Positions 1 through 11,475 of a DNA stretch of 64,000 bases are shown here, piece after piece. Numbering within the stretch: position 1 is the first letter of the stretch; every line of letters starts with the position of its first letter. The notes under the pieces were generated by a model. It worked only from the letters and a program-made list of their open reading frames with translations, did no database searches and was not told the DNA's origin. This DNA is from Thysanoteuthis rhombus. Lineage: Eukaryota; Mollusca; Cephalopoda; Oegopsida; Thysanoteuthidae. Position numbers and translations under genes: made by a program. The stretch covers positions 41,727,398-41,791,397 of the forward strand of contig OY735222.1 of NCBI GenBank assembly GCA_963457665.1. The letters run 5' to 3'.

Positions 1-810
1 GCTCAATCGGGTACAAGAACTATAGCCTTTATTGCTGACTGCAATAAATCGGGAGAAGTTGATGTCACATGCATTCTACGGGCCTGAGGGTTCTGATTCC
101 TAAAGTTCAGTCGGGGCAATGTTTATTTCAAGGTTGTTGATGCGATCAGGAAAACGCCATAATCGTATTACACTCACCGTTATACCTGTGTGTGTGATGA
201 GGTTGAGTGTAAGTATACGGAAACACACAGGAAAGGTTCTATTTATATCTGGTTGAGCCTGAATATATGTTCTACCATATAAAGAATTGCAGGAAGCCGA
301 TGATTTTTGTTTTATTAAGGTCCCATGCTGAGAACATAAAGGAAGATTACAAGACGACGAACTAGCCATCGTTAAAATCATTGTTCCACAGCTTAACGGG
401 GCCTTGGCACCAATAAGATGTGTTACACCTTTGGATCCCGAGCCTCACCCTCTCGGCAATTATTTCCCAAGAATCCGGTATACATTGGATATAGTATGCA
501 TACAATATTCACAACAAATAAATGCAAACTAGTGAAAATTAGTGGAGAGATTAGTCCATGAGTTATTAATGCTAGTATCGTCAGCTTTTTTTCAGCTGAT
601 TGGTTCTCTGGTCATCCTAATGTCTAATATTCTAAGAAAAAGTATCTGCTTTATTCTATGAATTGTTGAAATTGATGTGCATGTATTTGCTGTTTTGATT
701 AGAGCAGTCTGTCAATATCATCTCCAACCTTCTTCGTATGTATGTTTCATCCGATAATTTTGGAGAGTCCGGTCCGTCGATGTTATTACGAAATTATCTT
801 CAGTGGTTAC

Positions 811-857
811 TATATATATATATATATATATATACATACATGCGTGTGTGTGTGTGT

Positions 858-897
<40 letters not shown>
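811..897. repeat. compound microsatellite (TA)n-(TG)n-(GA)n
   Basis: A run of TA dinucleotides passes through TACATACATG into TG repeats and then GA repeats. Three motifs side by side suggest stepwise slippage at one locus. The open frame across it is only repeat translation. Confidence 0.95.
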
Positions 898-944
898 TGT
901 CTGATTTAAAACGACCGATGGCCAATGCCAAATTCAATATGGAT

Positions 945-1400
945 GAGGAGAAGAGTATATAACCAAAGAATGATCCCAACAGTCACCTATGGAGCTGATA
1001 CAGTGAACCTAACCAAGAGACTGACCCACTAACTTAGAACCATGCAACGTGCACATGAAAGAATTATGCCTAACCTCACATTGAGAAATCAAAAGACAGC
1101 ACAATGCAGTAAGAGCAAGCAAGTATGTGATATCTAAGAATCCATGAGAAAACTCAAATGGCAATGTGCTTATCATTTTGCAAGAATGGCTGACAACTAC
1201 TCAACATCATGACCCACAGTACAGATCCCCAGTGACCACATGCGAAAATGTGGCCGGCAGAATATAAGATGGCGAGACGATTTAGACAAGTTCAGACAGT
1301 ATTGGCTCCGAGATGCCCTTGATAGAGAGGTGAGGTGAATCTTGGGACCAGTCAATGTCCAATAAGACAACTGCTACTGATATTTAAATTCGTTGGAAAT
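945..1400 (+). mobile_element. RTE-type LINE 3' fragment, copy 1 (decayed)
   Basis: DNA-level match to the other RTE copies in this window. It contains the stretch meaning 'VTYGA..', the 'TMQRAHER' region and a decayed version of 'LKWQWAGHVARMADN', the C-terminal end of an RTE-clade reverse transcriptase protein. Stops and indels interrupt every frame. The GAT tail seen in other copies is missing, so the extreme 3' end is lost or mutated. It is 5'-truncated, as expected from incomplete target-primed reverse transcription. Confidence 0.8.
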
Positions 1401-1603
1401 ACCAACACCATAGATTCTCACTGATCTCAAAAATGGCTTGTGGAGCAGCCGAACACACTCTACCAACAAAAACCTGTGCACAATATCTACTTAGATTGAA
1501 TCCTGTCATACGTTCTCTTGTGCATAAACAAGAAAAAACTCAAGTTAGAAAAGTATTCCTTATCTGTTGTTTTCAAGCGCATATATGTGTGTGCGTGTGA
1601 ATA

Positions 1604-1604
<1 letters not shown>

Positions 1605-1647
<43 letters not shown>
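1605..1647. repeat. (AT)n microsatellite
   Basis: About 20 uninterrupted AT dinucleotides, preceded by a short TG-rich patch. Confidence 0.95.
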
Positions 1648-1648
<1 letters not shown>

Positions 1649-1954
1649 ATGATACTAGACCAAATAATTCGGGGAATAGTGAAAGCCATTAATCACTGCA
1701 TTCCTGACAATATTTGGCAGACAAATATTTTGAGACAATATTTGCTAGATAAATATATATTTGACAGAGTTACAGATAATTTTGATAGAATCCGGATAAT
1801 CTGATTATCAGAGAAGTAAGAAGGCTGTATGAGGCTAAGATCTTTATTAGATGGCTTGTGCAGGAATTAAGATGAAGTCTGACCGTTATTTGGACTTCAA
1901 CAAGATCAAAACAATAAAAACATCAATAGAAAGCGCACATGTACGTGAGCACTC

Positions 1955-1959
<5 letters not shown>

Positions 1960-1999
<40 letters not shown>

Positions 2000-2063
2000 T
2001 AAATGAATATCTGTATGTATGTGAGTGTGTGTGCGTGTGTGTGTGATTGGGTGTGTTTGTTGT
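1960..2063. repeat. (CA)n followed by (GT)n, inverted microsatellite pair
   Basis: An (AC)n run at 1960-1997 is followed after about 25 bases by a (GT)n-rich run near 2021-2063. The two are complementary and could pair as a hairpin. Confidence 0.9.
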
Positions 2064-2400
2064 CAGGCTTTGCTCAGAACTCGATACGAGCTGGAATATT
2101 TTTAGCATCAAATATTAGATTTGATTAAATTTAGTGAAATGTCAAGAGAAAAGGGTAAACTGCCATTTAATCGCATTTGTTATTCCTTAGATATATACAT
2201 ATATCATCATCGTCATTATCATTATCATCATCCATCTTGTCCAGCTCTCGACAAAGGAGAGAGGATATCACATATCAGGAATGAATAAGAAAAAACAAAG
2301 AAATTAAGAGGCCGTACTTGCAATTCCCACTATATTCAGCATCATTCGATAAATTCCTCAACTGGTTTCATAAAAAAAATCATCATGAATATGTCGGCAT

Positions 2401-2488
<88 letters not shown>
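2401..2488. repeat. (TC)n-(TA)n microsatellite
   Basis: About 27 bases of TC are followed directly by about 60 bases of TA with one interruption (TACATA). Confidence 0.95.
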
Positions 2489-2597
2489 GTAACTTGATTA
2501 GGATCAGTTGGTATTTACTGATAAATGTAATCAAAATGTTCTGATATTTGCTGAAAACATAAATCCTGTCTCTTTTGCCTCCAGTTTAGCATTCTTT

Positions 2598-2868
2598 AAG
2601 GATGAATATCCGAGACAACATTGAATCCATCAGAAAACTCAAATGGCAATGGGCTGGTTATGGCAGACAACCGATGGACATCACAACCCCCAACATGAAT
2701 CCCCAGAGGTCACATGCAAAACCGAGGCCGGCGGAATTCAAGATGGAGATGCGAACTAGACAAGTTCAGAAATTATTAGCTCTGCAACGCCAGTGATAGA
2801 TAGGTGTGGCGAATCCTGTGGAAGGTCTCTATCCAACGACGGACAATAAAAGACGGGTGATGATGATG
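2598..2868 (+). mobile_element. RTE-type LINE 3' end, copy 2
   Basis: The frame from 2602 reads NIRDNIESIRKLKWQWAGYG, the conserved extreme C-terminal segment of RTE-clade polyproteins, then the non-coding end with the family phrase 'tctccaacgacgg' (here 'tatccaacgacggac') and a short (GAT)n tail at about 2857-2868. RTE elements typically end in short simple repeats rather than poly(A). The 64-residue open frame is a relic, not a gene. Severely 5'-truncated. Confidence 0.85.
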
Positions 2869-3649
2869 ATTTTGTGTGTAGATACTCTGTTAAATGACGT
2901 GGGATGTCACAATTCTGCAGCAACATCGAGAACATAATTTGTTTATTTACTTCACTTACAAGTTTTATAAGATCCATCGATGACAAAGAACTTTTTGGCA
3001 GGCTTACTCAAAGTAGAGATACGGAACTCTCAGGTGATTGTGCAAAGATTATTGGCTTTGCAGAAATATTTGAAAATTATGAAATCATTTTTCCATTTCT
3101 TTACAAATGTGCTCCTCTTGTGGTTATTGTAGAAAAAGCTCGGTGTTACTCATTAATCATTCGGAACTAAATTTAGTTTCTCTGGCATTTTTTTCGCTAT
3201 TTAATTTCAAAAAGTGATTAACGTCGTAAAACTTATTTCTGGTTATAATAGTTTTTTCAGTATGTAGTCTTAGTACCTATCGTTTTTATAACTGTAAGTG
3301 GAGGGTCATCAAAAGATTTGTCTCATCAGAAGGAGACATGAATGAAAAAGGCTAGAGAAGCCCTACTTTATGCGATTATCCATAAAACTCAAGATCTCTG
3401 TATAGCTCAGTTTTTACGGGTTCGACATGACATCCATCATACCATTGCATGGGAAAGAATATAGTTTTAGATTGTTGGGGGGTGTGGTGCAAAAAGCACT
3501 TTGGATTAGTTTTTGTTGTTTCCGTTTTTAAGATGTTTCCAATATTTACTTATATCGTACAAATCTCATGACTTTCACGTATTAATTTCCCAGAGGGATT
3601 TGAATATCATCATCCAGACCCTATGTGCGTACAGAAGGAGATACTTGAC

Positions 3650-3783
<134 letters not shown>

Positions 3784-4117
3784 TATACTCGGATATGAGA
3801 CAACATCGTTTAGAAGTAGACTTTTGAGTTCAGGCCAAGTTAATCCACGTATGATTATTGCCAAAATCCAGTACCAAATCTGGAGTTCACTTTGTTTTTT
3901 TTACCCTTGATAAAGACAAGAACATCAAGAAATATCTTCAATAAATTGAGGATTTTAAGGCCAAATGATTGCTTATAGTTTGTCGAACTGATTGACAAAT
4001 ATTAGAGATTAAGGAAAATTCATTATTCAGGTACGCATTGGCTTATTTCATTTTAATAAACAAATATATTTATAAAAAAATATTGTTTATTAGAAATCTT
4101 TAACCAAAATAGTCGTC

Positions 4118-4425
4118 AGAAACTATCAACAAAAGTTTCTTTCAGTTTTCAAGTAGGTGCAGCTGACTGACTGGTTGGGTGGCTGGCTGGCTATGTATGT
4201 ATGTATCACGTGCACAGGCCGCTCCAAGGGAGCTATGCAGTTGAACATTTAAACATGTATTCCTCATTATGTCTATAAAAACTTCTTTCCTTTCTTTTTC
4301 AAAATGCCAGCAATATTTTTTTTAACAGGAAGGGGGGGGGACTCTGTTTGCTATCGAAGATTATGATAAAATGATCCCTTAGTTTATGTCAGATTGTTTC
4401 TTTGAAAATTCATACTTTTCTTAGT
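4118..4425 (+). repeat. dispersed repeat family B, copy 1
   Basis: Shares the phrases 'cacaggccgctccaaggg', 'agctatgcagttgaacattta' (in part), 'ttcctcattat' and 'cccttagtttatgtc' with copies near 22.4, 29.9, 32.0 and 40.3 kb. No coding capacity is visible and identity between copies looks moderate. A (TATG)-type short run and the phrase GGCTGGCTGG lie inside. Its identity (SINE, MITE or LINE tail) is not resolved. Confidence 0.65.
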
Positions 4426-4544
4426 AATCACAGCTCGAAAGGCAGTACATAGATAATCTTTTTTTCTTATTTTCTAATTGATTACCCCCAACACGACACA
4501 CTGCCAAAAATCTTTCGTTACGTAACAGTTTCTATTGAGTGTTG

Positions 4545-4665
4545 AACAACTGTAGCCATCAAAGATGGTGGACGGTTCAATCCTCTTTTATATGTGCATG
4601 TGTTTTTGTGTTTGTGTGTTTGCTCCAGGCCATATTGTTTTGTCTACCGTTTTTTAAATATTTCG
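4545..4665 (+). repeat. dispersed repeat family C, copy 1 (partial)
   Basis: Contains 'gccatcaaagatggtggacg', a TG-rich stretch and 'ccaggccatattgttttgtc', in the same order as copies at 8.1, 18.2 and 37.6 kb and inverted at 16.1 kb. It follows family B closely, and the phrase 'aacagtttctattg' at the junction recurs beyond family B at 30.5 kb, so B and C may be parts of one longer element. Confidence 0.6.
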
Positions 4666-4699
4666 AAAGCAAGCTATTTTTTTTTAAAGATTAGAGTAG

Positions 4700-4912
4700 A
4701 GTTTTTATCCATCATATTTAGTTCAGGAGTTGAGGAAATACCGAGAGGTTTGCATTGAGTGCCTACTGTAGAGCGAAGACCAGGTACAACAGGAACAATC
4801 TTCAACAAATTTAAGGGAGTAAAACAAAACATTCTCTTTCCGAGATCCGACATCACGACCAACTGATTGTTAGTCGTGTCCCTTGCCAACTGAGGTAGAT
4901 TAACAAGTCTTT
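4700..4912 (-). repeat. tRNA-derived SINE family M, copy 1
   Basis: On the minus strand it begins with 'cctcagttggcaagggacac', which resembles the tRNA A-box region, then 'ggtcgtgatgtcgg' in the place of a B box. A body follows that matches 7690-7890 in the phrases 'ggaacaatc', 'caaattaa' and 'atcacgacc'. The 71-residue open frame over it is incidental. tRNA-derived head plus unrelated body is the classical SINE layout. Confidence 0.6.
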
Positions 4913-5220
4913 CATACCTACCAAAATTTATGTTATAAATACAATAGAGTTTTTTTTAAAAATTTCATTTGATACTTTTTGAAACCAACTGATTGGTAGG
5001 CTGGTGTCTTCCGAACCGTGGTAAACAAACAAGTTCTACATATTTTTTTTCTTACTGATACGTAAAGGTTTATTTTATTCTAAAAAATAAAACATATATA
5101 CAAGCGTATATTTTAATGATTCTTTATTCATAATTTGTACAGAAGAAAAGTGTCAGGAATAAATCTTCGATAAAAAAAATGGACGTTGGAGTGCAGTTTT
5201 ACTCTGCAGTAGCCAGGGTT

Positions 5221-6121
5221 GTTTTCCTTTATTTTTTCTTTTCTCACCTTCCATACTTTTTAGTTTTCATGTTTCGCTTTTTCTATAAGCTTTCTCTTTT
5301 CCTTTTTCTTTTCCTTCTCTGGTTCTTTCATTTTTTTTCTCTTCTTTTCTTTCTCTTCTAACATTTCCTTTCTATCTTTCTTTTTTTCTTTCAATTTTTC
5401 TTTTAATCTTTTACTTTTTCGTCTATCTTTTTATTTCCCCTTCACTCCCCTTCTTGTTCTAACTTTTTTCCTTTCTTATTTTCTTTCATTAGCTTCCTTA
5501 TTTTCAATTTAACGATCTTTGTTTCTGCAACCACCACTTGCCTGGCTTACAATTTTTCTCCTTTTGACGATTTATTTTTATCCAATCTACCCTTTCTTTT
5601 TATAATCCTTCCGTCCTTCTTGTCTTCCTTCCAACCTTCCTCCCTTCCTTACTTTTTCTTTTCTTTCCTCCTTCCCTTTCTTCATCCATCCTTTCCTTCA
5701 TTCTGTCTTCCCTTTCTTTCTTCCTTCCTCCCTCCATTCCTTACTCTCTACCTTCCCCCCTTCCTTACTTTCTCTTGTCATCCCTCCTTTCCTACCTTCC
5801 TTCCTTCATCACTTCGTTCTCCCCTCCTTCTTCCCCCCCCACTCCACTCTCTTCGTTCATTCTTCCCTTCCTTATTTTTCCCTCCCCTCCTCCTTTCCCT
5901 CTTTCCCCTTTCCTTTCTCCTTCCATTCTTTCTTTCCTTCCTTCTTTCCTTCTTCACATTTTTTTATCTTACTCACTTCCTTACTTCCTCCTTCCTTACT
6001 TTCCGTTCTTCGTCACTTCGTTCTCCTTTCTTTCTTCTCTCCCATCTTTCACTCCCTTCGTTCCTTCCTTCTTTCCTCCCTTCCTTCCTTCTCTCTTCAC
6101 CTCCTTCCTCCCTTCCTTCTC
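5221..6121. repeat. pyrimidine-strand tract (TTCC/TTTC-rich), ~900 bp
   Basis: The plus strand is overwhelmingly C and T for about 900 bases, built from imperfect TTCC, TTTC and CCTT units. Open frames across it (up to 270 codons, rich in Ser, Phe, Pro and Leu) lack any domain and come from the lack of purine-containing stop codons. Such mirror-like homopurine/homopyrimidine DNA can in principle form triplex structures. Confidence 0.9.
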
Positions 6122-6494
6122 GACACAGCTTTGCCAACAAAAACCCTAATAGAAATGCTGACCACATCTGCGTCCACTTTCCTGAAAAACAAAACAAGCA
6201 ATTAAAAAAAGAAAAAAAAGAAAGAATCACCATCGGAACCATCTTTTCATCAGAACAAATGACCGAACTGCTCCATTGGAGCCGATATAATTGGAATTCT
6301 TTGCCGCTCCTCTCATTTATTTTCCCTCCCAAAATGGCTATCCCTTTCTCGTATTCCTTCATTGCTATTTCTTTTTTCAAGTTTTTTTTTTTTCCTGCAC
6401 GTTTTGCCTTCTATCTAATAGACATTTACTAAGCTTAACTCATTCCGGTATAGATCCAAAAATAGAGGGAACAGATATTGGTGCTTCTCCAATC

Positions 6495-6650
6495 CTCAAA
6501 ATGATCACCGTGGCCCAGTAGTACAGTGCTCGCCTTCGGTTTGCTCGGCCGTGGCTTCTGTCCATAAGGGAGGCACCAAGATTTCAAAATTATACTTAAT
6601 GACTTCTTGCTAAGCAAAAGTATACCATTGAGGGACCGTGCATTATTTTT
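6495..6650 (+). repeat. tRNA-derived SINE head (family of 21.2 kb), degenerate
   Basis: 'gtggcccagtagtacagtgc' resembles a tRNA A box, followed about 35 bases later by a worn B-box region. It aligns with 21228-21330: 'cggcccagtgg', 'gctcgcctacggtt', and a downstream 'tactcaatg...attaagca' versus 'tacttaatg...gctaagca'. No 5S-like part follows here. Confidence 0.55.
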
Positions 6651-7689
6651 GTGATCGGCCTTTGCTCAGTATACGTACTCTTACGTAAAATCTATGGTCA
6701 CTTATTTAAGAAGCTAAAGCACTTGTTCAGTCATTCTTTCTCCTCGACACTTCACAAAAAACCCTCCCTAGGACTGCCCATAAGAGAAAAGGGGTAGTTT
6801 TATCTACAATCTACTTACTCTATTGTTGAAAGTTGGTTTCTTTTCAAGGGCAAGAGAAGCCTCTCACCGTAATAAAATGTGGAACCCTCACGAAACCTCG
6901 CCGAAGTTGGAAGAGGCCATTAGTTACAAAAGTTGGCAAGACAAGAATTACGATGGGTAAAAAAAAAACCCCAAAAGCAAACAAAATTCTGACACTTTCT
7001 TTCGTTGCTTCTCATATTCAAAGACCAAACCTCAAACAGGGGAAAATCAACCTGCTATGTTACTCACCGTTCCAAATTCTATCTTTTATCTGGGAACGAG
7101 CACCAACCATTCGCTCGGACGAGAAATGAGCAAATGTGATATTTATCAAACAGACTTCTCTGTCTTTCCTTGTATATTTTTCCCACTCTCTAAAATCAAC
7201 TCAGTATAGTATAAAGCAAATGTAATTTTGATTATTGTGTTGCTCCAATCCCCCAAGTGAGAAAAACTCTGCTTACCTTTAAAGTTAGTATTCATAATTA
7301 TTACTTTCGAAAGTTGGTTTCAGCAAGAGACAATCACTTCCATTGTGTAGGATGCTTCTATTTTTCTTATAGTTTCCTCCCGCATTTTTTTTAGATGTGC
7401 CAGCATCTCAAGAAGCGATTTACGTCACTGACTGACATACCGAAATGAGAATTACCTCTCTTGGTCCATGTTTCCAATCAAGATGTTTTCATCCTGATCT
7501 AGACGTCTCACATGATATTTTTGATCGATACTTATTTTTCTTCTCCCATTCTGTTATTTACTTTATCGATAATACTAATATATTTAATATATTTGTGATG
7601 AAAATCAATTAGCATTAACTAACATATAATTAGCATAAATGAACGTCTTTCATTTGTTATTGACTCACGATATATTGCTGGGCTCATCC

Positions 7690-7890
7690 TCAGGACTTCT
7701 TTTGTTTATGCCAAACTTATATCCGAATCTGGATTTAACCATAACAAGACCAACAAGAACAATCCTCATCAAATTAAGGAGAGTAACGATTAACATCACC
7801 CTATCGTAATCTGAAATCACGACCTTGTTATTGGAAGGCAGCTCTCTCACCGAGGGGTCAAAATGATACCTATTACGTAGGTATGAAAAT
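7690..7890 (-). repeat. tRNA-derived SINE family M, copy 2
   Basis: Inverted-strand partner of 4700-4912. On the minus strand 'cggtgagagagctgccttcc' and 'aacaaggtcgtgatttcag' take the places of A and B boxes, then the shared body with 'gaggattgttcttgttggtc'. Identity to copy 1 looks about two thirds. Confidence 0.55.
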
Positions 7891-8139
7891 TTATCTTACT
7901 GATGCTCAAGGGCTTATTTCATTCTGATGAATAGATATATTTGTACAAAATGTCTATATCTTTTTCATTTTCTAAGAATATTATTATACATTAAATATAA
8001 AAGGTTCAGTGATCATCTTTTGTCGGAATAAAAGTTGAAGTGGTGTTCGGCCCTGTTGCAGCTTCTAGAATAAAGTAAAAACAATTTAGAGACATCTTCA
8101 ATGACTGCAATCGTTAAATTAAAATAGTTATGTTCATTG

Positions 8140-8760
8140 TATATCCTATCACAACATTTGAACCAACGTAACCATCATAGCTGGTGGAGGGTTCTATCAT
8201 TTTTTGACATATGTGTGTGTGTGTATTTACGTGTTTATTCATGTGACTGTGTGTCCCAGGCTCACGACCGTACTGTTTTATTTAAAGACTTGAGAATTGA
8301 CATCAGTTCTCAACTTGAATCCTTTAAAAACGAATTTACAATTTTTGGGAAATTAGTTTTTCTTTTGTTTTTTTTTTGTTTTTTAATCTTTTTGAAACCT
8401 TATTTTGACAGGATCATTAATAACATCTAGATTCTGAATGTTTTATCTCTGTTTTTATCTTTTTAAAATTAATTTTGTTGGAGTTTTCTTTTGATGTACA
8501 CTAGTGAAGGGTTGTGCAAAAGTCGTGATAGGATTTGAAACAATCATAATTTCTATTTAAAATTGAACAAATGCAGCCATTAAAGATGTTTCTAGATAGT
8601 TTTTACTCTATCTCAGATGTTTTCCCTGTGGAAGACGCGAGTGATGTTATAGATATAACACATTCAGACCATATCTATTCTTCGACAGAATTTTATCACG
8701 TGACTCCTGATTTTGACGCTTTAGTTGTTCAATTATTGACTTCAACGGTGACTTTTTTTC
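8140..8760 (+). repeat. dispersed repeat family C, copy 2 (longest)
   Basis: Carries the whole family order: 'accatcatagctggtggag', TG-rich patch, 'cccaggctcacgaccgta', 'gacttgagaattgacatc', 'gacaggatcattaataacat', 'gtgatgttatagatataaca', 'cagaccatatctattcttc' and 'caattattgac'. An internal stretch at about 8440-8560 is less alike. The open frames inside are not conserved in the other copies. Confidence 0.65.
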
Positions 8761-8774
8761 TTATCATTGACCGA

Positions 8775-9160
8775 TCATCATTCCTTCCTTTTCTCTGGTT
8801 CTTTCTTCTTTTTTCCTTCTTTCCTCCTTTGTTTCATTCATTTCTGCTTTCCTTCATCCATCACTTCCTTTTTCGATCCTCCTTTCCAGTGATTACTTCC
8901 TTCTTTTTATCCACTACTTTTTCTTTTTTTCTTTCAAGATTCCAGCTTATTCCTTCCCTTCTTCCTTCCTCCCTTTCTCCTTTTCCTTGTACTATCTTCA
9001 TTTTCCACATCTCACTTTCCGTTCTCCTTCTTTCATTCTTTCTTTTCCCCTGCCCTTCAGTCACTTATATTCCTTTATTCTTTCATTTTTCCCCTTTTCT
9101 TTCATTCGCCCCCCTCAATCCCTTTCTCTCTCCCCTTCGTTCTTCTTCCTTTCCTTTTTA
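8775..9160. repeat. pyrimidine-strand tract
   Basis: Plus strand strongly C/T-biased with TTCC and TTTC units. It resumes at 9375-9615 after a roughly 200-base ordinary insert that includes 'ggcgtagccaggggacttga', a phrase like the ends of some hAT-type or SINE repeats but not enough to name. The long open frame is compositional. Confidence 0.85.
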
Positions 9161-9374
9161 ACTAATTACTTTTCCTCCACAGGCGTAGCCAGGGGACTTG
9201 AAGGGATTTAGAGGCCCAAGGGCTCGACACTTTGAAGTCCTCACTCTAGGATTTACTGGGATTTGTCAGTGAAGACGTAGTCGGTAAACTACTATATAAA
9301 GTTTTAGGGGACCAACACTCATTTTGGAGTCCGTTGGGCTTTTTTTTTAATGGCCCCCTTCCCTCTCGGTTAGG

Positions 9375-9615
9375 CTTGTTTTCTCTGTTCTCTATTGTCC
9401 TTGCTTCATTCGTTCTTCACTCCCTTTATTCATCCCAGACTTTTTTCATCTTCCTGTCTCTTTCCTTTCACCTTACTTCAATACGTCCTTCTAACTTTCC
9501 TTCTTAATCCAAATTTCTTTCCTATTTTCAACACTTCTTTTTTCTTCAGTCTTTCCTTTTCCCTCCCTTGTTTTCTTCTCAAGCGTCATTTTCTTCTCCT
9601 CTCTTTGATTAGTTT
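9375..9615. repeat. pyrimidine-strand tract, continuation
   Basis: C/T-rich plus strand, probably the same original tract as 8775-9160, split by an insertion at about 9165-9370. Confidence 0.75.
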
Positions 9616-9639
9616 ATGCTCGCTTTTTTAGAATCCAAA

Positions 9640-10170
9640 GCAAAAGCTATTATAGCGTAGATATTGCACAATCCAGTACCTGGAAACTCGTATGTAAATG
9701 AAAACAGCCCTTGAGACACTGATAGGACAGAGCCTACAACGTACGATGCAAGGAGATTTACTTGAAATTTTAAAGATATTTAGATAATCGTGATAGTTAT
9801 GGCGAAAAATCATCTATCCTACTTATAGAACAAATAGTCCAATAGCATACCCAAAATAAATCTATAGATTTTTTTTAGCGAAAAAGTTTTGAACTATGGG
9901 AATGAATCGCCTGAATATTTGGAGAATAAAAGTAGTATTAATAGCTTTAATAATGATATCGACTAATTTTGAGAAAATGACATAAACGATGGATTAAATG
10001 GTCAGTATTGGGGAAGAGCAAGCTTCAATATGCCATTGCAGAACTATTTTATGCATTTAGATTAGGAAAACATGTGTTCTCTTTCTTTTTTTTTTCCTTT
10101 TGTCAAATTCCATCTTTCACGCTCCAAAATGTCACCGCTGATTTATCAGATAACTGTGGTGCGTCATCAG
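9640..10170. other. no recognisable feature
   Basis: AT-rich unique-looking sequence. No coding signal, RNA gene or repeat that I could match elsewhere in the window. Confidence 0.6.
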
Positions 10171-10172
10171 TA

Positions 10173-10358
10173 CTTCTTCTTCTTCTTTTTTTCTTCTTCT
10201 TTTTTTTCTTCTTCTTCTTCTTCTTCTTTTTCTTCTTCTTCTTCTTCTCCTCCTCCTCCTTCTCCTTCTTCTTCTCCTCCTCCTCCTCCTTCTTCTTCTT
10301 CTTCTTCTTCTTCTTCTTCTTCTTCTTCTTCTTCTTCTTCTTCTTCTTCTTCTTCTCT
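10173..10358. repeat. (TTC)n array with (TCC)n interruptions
   Basis: About 185 bases of TTC triplets with CCT-rich variants. It gives poly-Phe/Ser/Leu frames on plus and a poly-Arg frame on minus, none of them genes. It abuts an RTE LINE fragment that starts about 15 bases downstream. Confidence 0.97.
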
Positions 10359-10375
10359 TGAATGACAAAATCATT

Positions 10376-10938
10376 ACTGAGACTAAATCGCCATCACAGT
10401 CAACAGTTTGAATAACTGCATGATGGCAAGCCTTCGGCAGAGAAAGCTCAACCTTCAAAAACCAGACGATCCCAATAATCTTAAAAAGAAGAGTATGCAA
10501 CTAATGCATTCACCCGATAGTCACTTATGGAGCTGGAACATGGAACCTAACCAAGAGACAAACCTGCAAACTGAGAAGCATGCAACGCGCACATTAGAGA
10601 ATCATGCTCAACCTCATATGGAGAGATTACAAGACAGCACAGTATATCAGGGAGAAAACAGGAGTCCAAGACATCATAGAGTCTACAAGAAGAATCGAGT
10701 GGCAATGGGCCGGTCATGTTGCAAGAATGGCGGACAACCGATGGACATCAAAACTTATAGATCCCTAGAAATCACAAGTGAAACTGGGGCCGACTAAATA
10801 TAAGATGGAGAGATAAATTAGACTAATTCAGAAAATACTGGGTCTGCAACGTCCACGATATAAAGGTGTAGAGAATCCTTGAGGGAAGGTTTACGTCCAA
10901 CAACGGACGCCAAAAGATTGATGATGATGCTGATGATT
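10376..10938 (+). mobile_element. RTE-type LINE 3' end, copy 3
   Basis: Nearly 560 bases matching the copies at 23.3 and 32.2 kb: 'ggcaagccttcggcagag', 'atagtcacttatggagctg', 'cctaaccaagagacaaacct', 'gcaatgggccggtcatg' and 'gatggacatca', ending in 'aacaacggacgccaaaagat' and GATGATGATGCTGATGAT. This is the C-terminal end of the reverse-transcriptase protein plus the 3' untranslated end. Frameshifts are present. Confidence 0.85.
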
Positions 10939-11087
10939 GGAAACTATGATGATATCTTTAAGAGAATTTTAATTATCAAGTGAACAATTTAGCTAGCTGA
11001 TGTTGAACTGGAATTTTGGAATGTTGAGAAGAAAGTATATTTTAATGAGATGCCCATAGAGGCATTATATATGAATAAAGAACAAGT

Positions 11088-11475
11088 TTCCTTCACCTTT
11101 CTTCCTCTCTTTCTTTCTTTCTTTTGTTTTATCCTCTTTATTATTCTTTCTTTCATTCCATCTTTCTCTCATCCGCTGCTCTTGACATTTCATCCTTTCG
11201 CTCTTTCTTCTTCGTCGTCTTTCTCTTTTCTCAGCCAAATTTCCAATCTTTTCTTCTCTCACACTTTCCTTCCTCTTGTTCTTTCCTCTCTTCTTCTTCT
11301 TCTTCTTCTTCTTCTTCTTCTTCTTCTTCTTCTTCTTCTTCTTCTTCTTCTTCTTCTTCTTCTCCTTACCATCCTTTCTCTCGTGTTCCCTTCTTTTCTT
11401 CTGTATCTCTTTACAGTCTCTCGTCCTCAAACCCTGTTTCTCTCTCTTATATATTCTCCGTTCTCCACCCCACCA
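11088..11475. repeat. pyrimidine-strand tract containing (TTC)n
   Basis: C/T-rich plus strand with a pure (TTC)n core at about 11291-11363. Frames of up to 153 codons across it are repeat translations. Confidence 0.95.

Noticed and set aside
5620..6432. 270-codon open frame
   Set aside because: Ser/Phe/Pro/Leu low complexity from a pyrimidine tract; pyrimidine-only DNA cannot encode stop codons.
10132..10500. Poly-Arg protein-like frame
   Set aside because: Reverse-strand reading of (TTC)n/(TCC)n.
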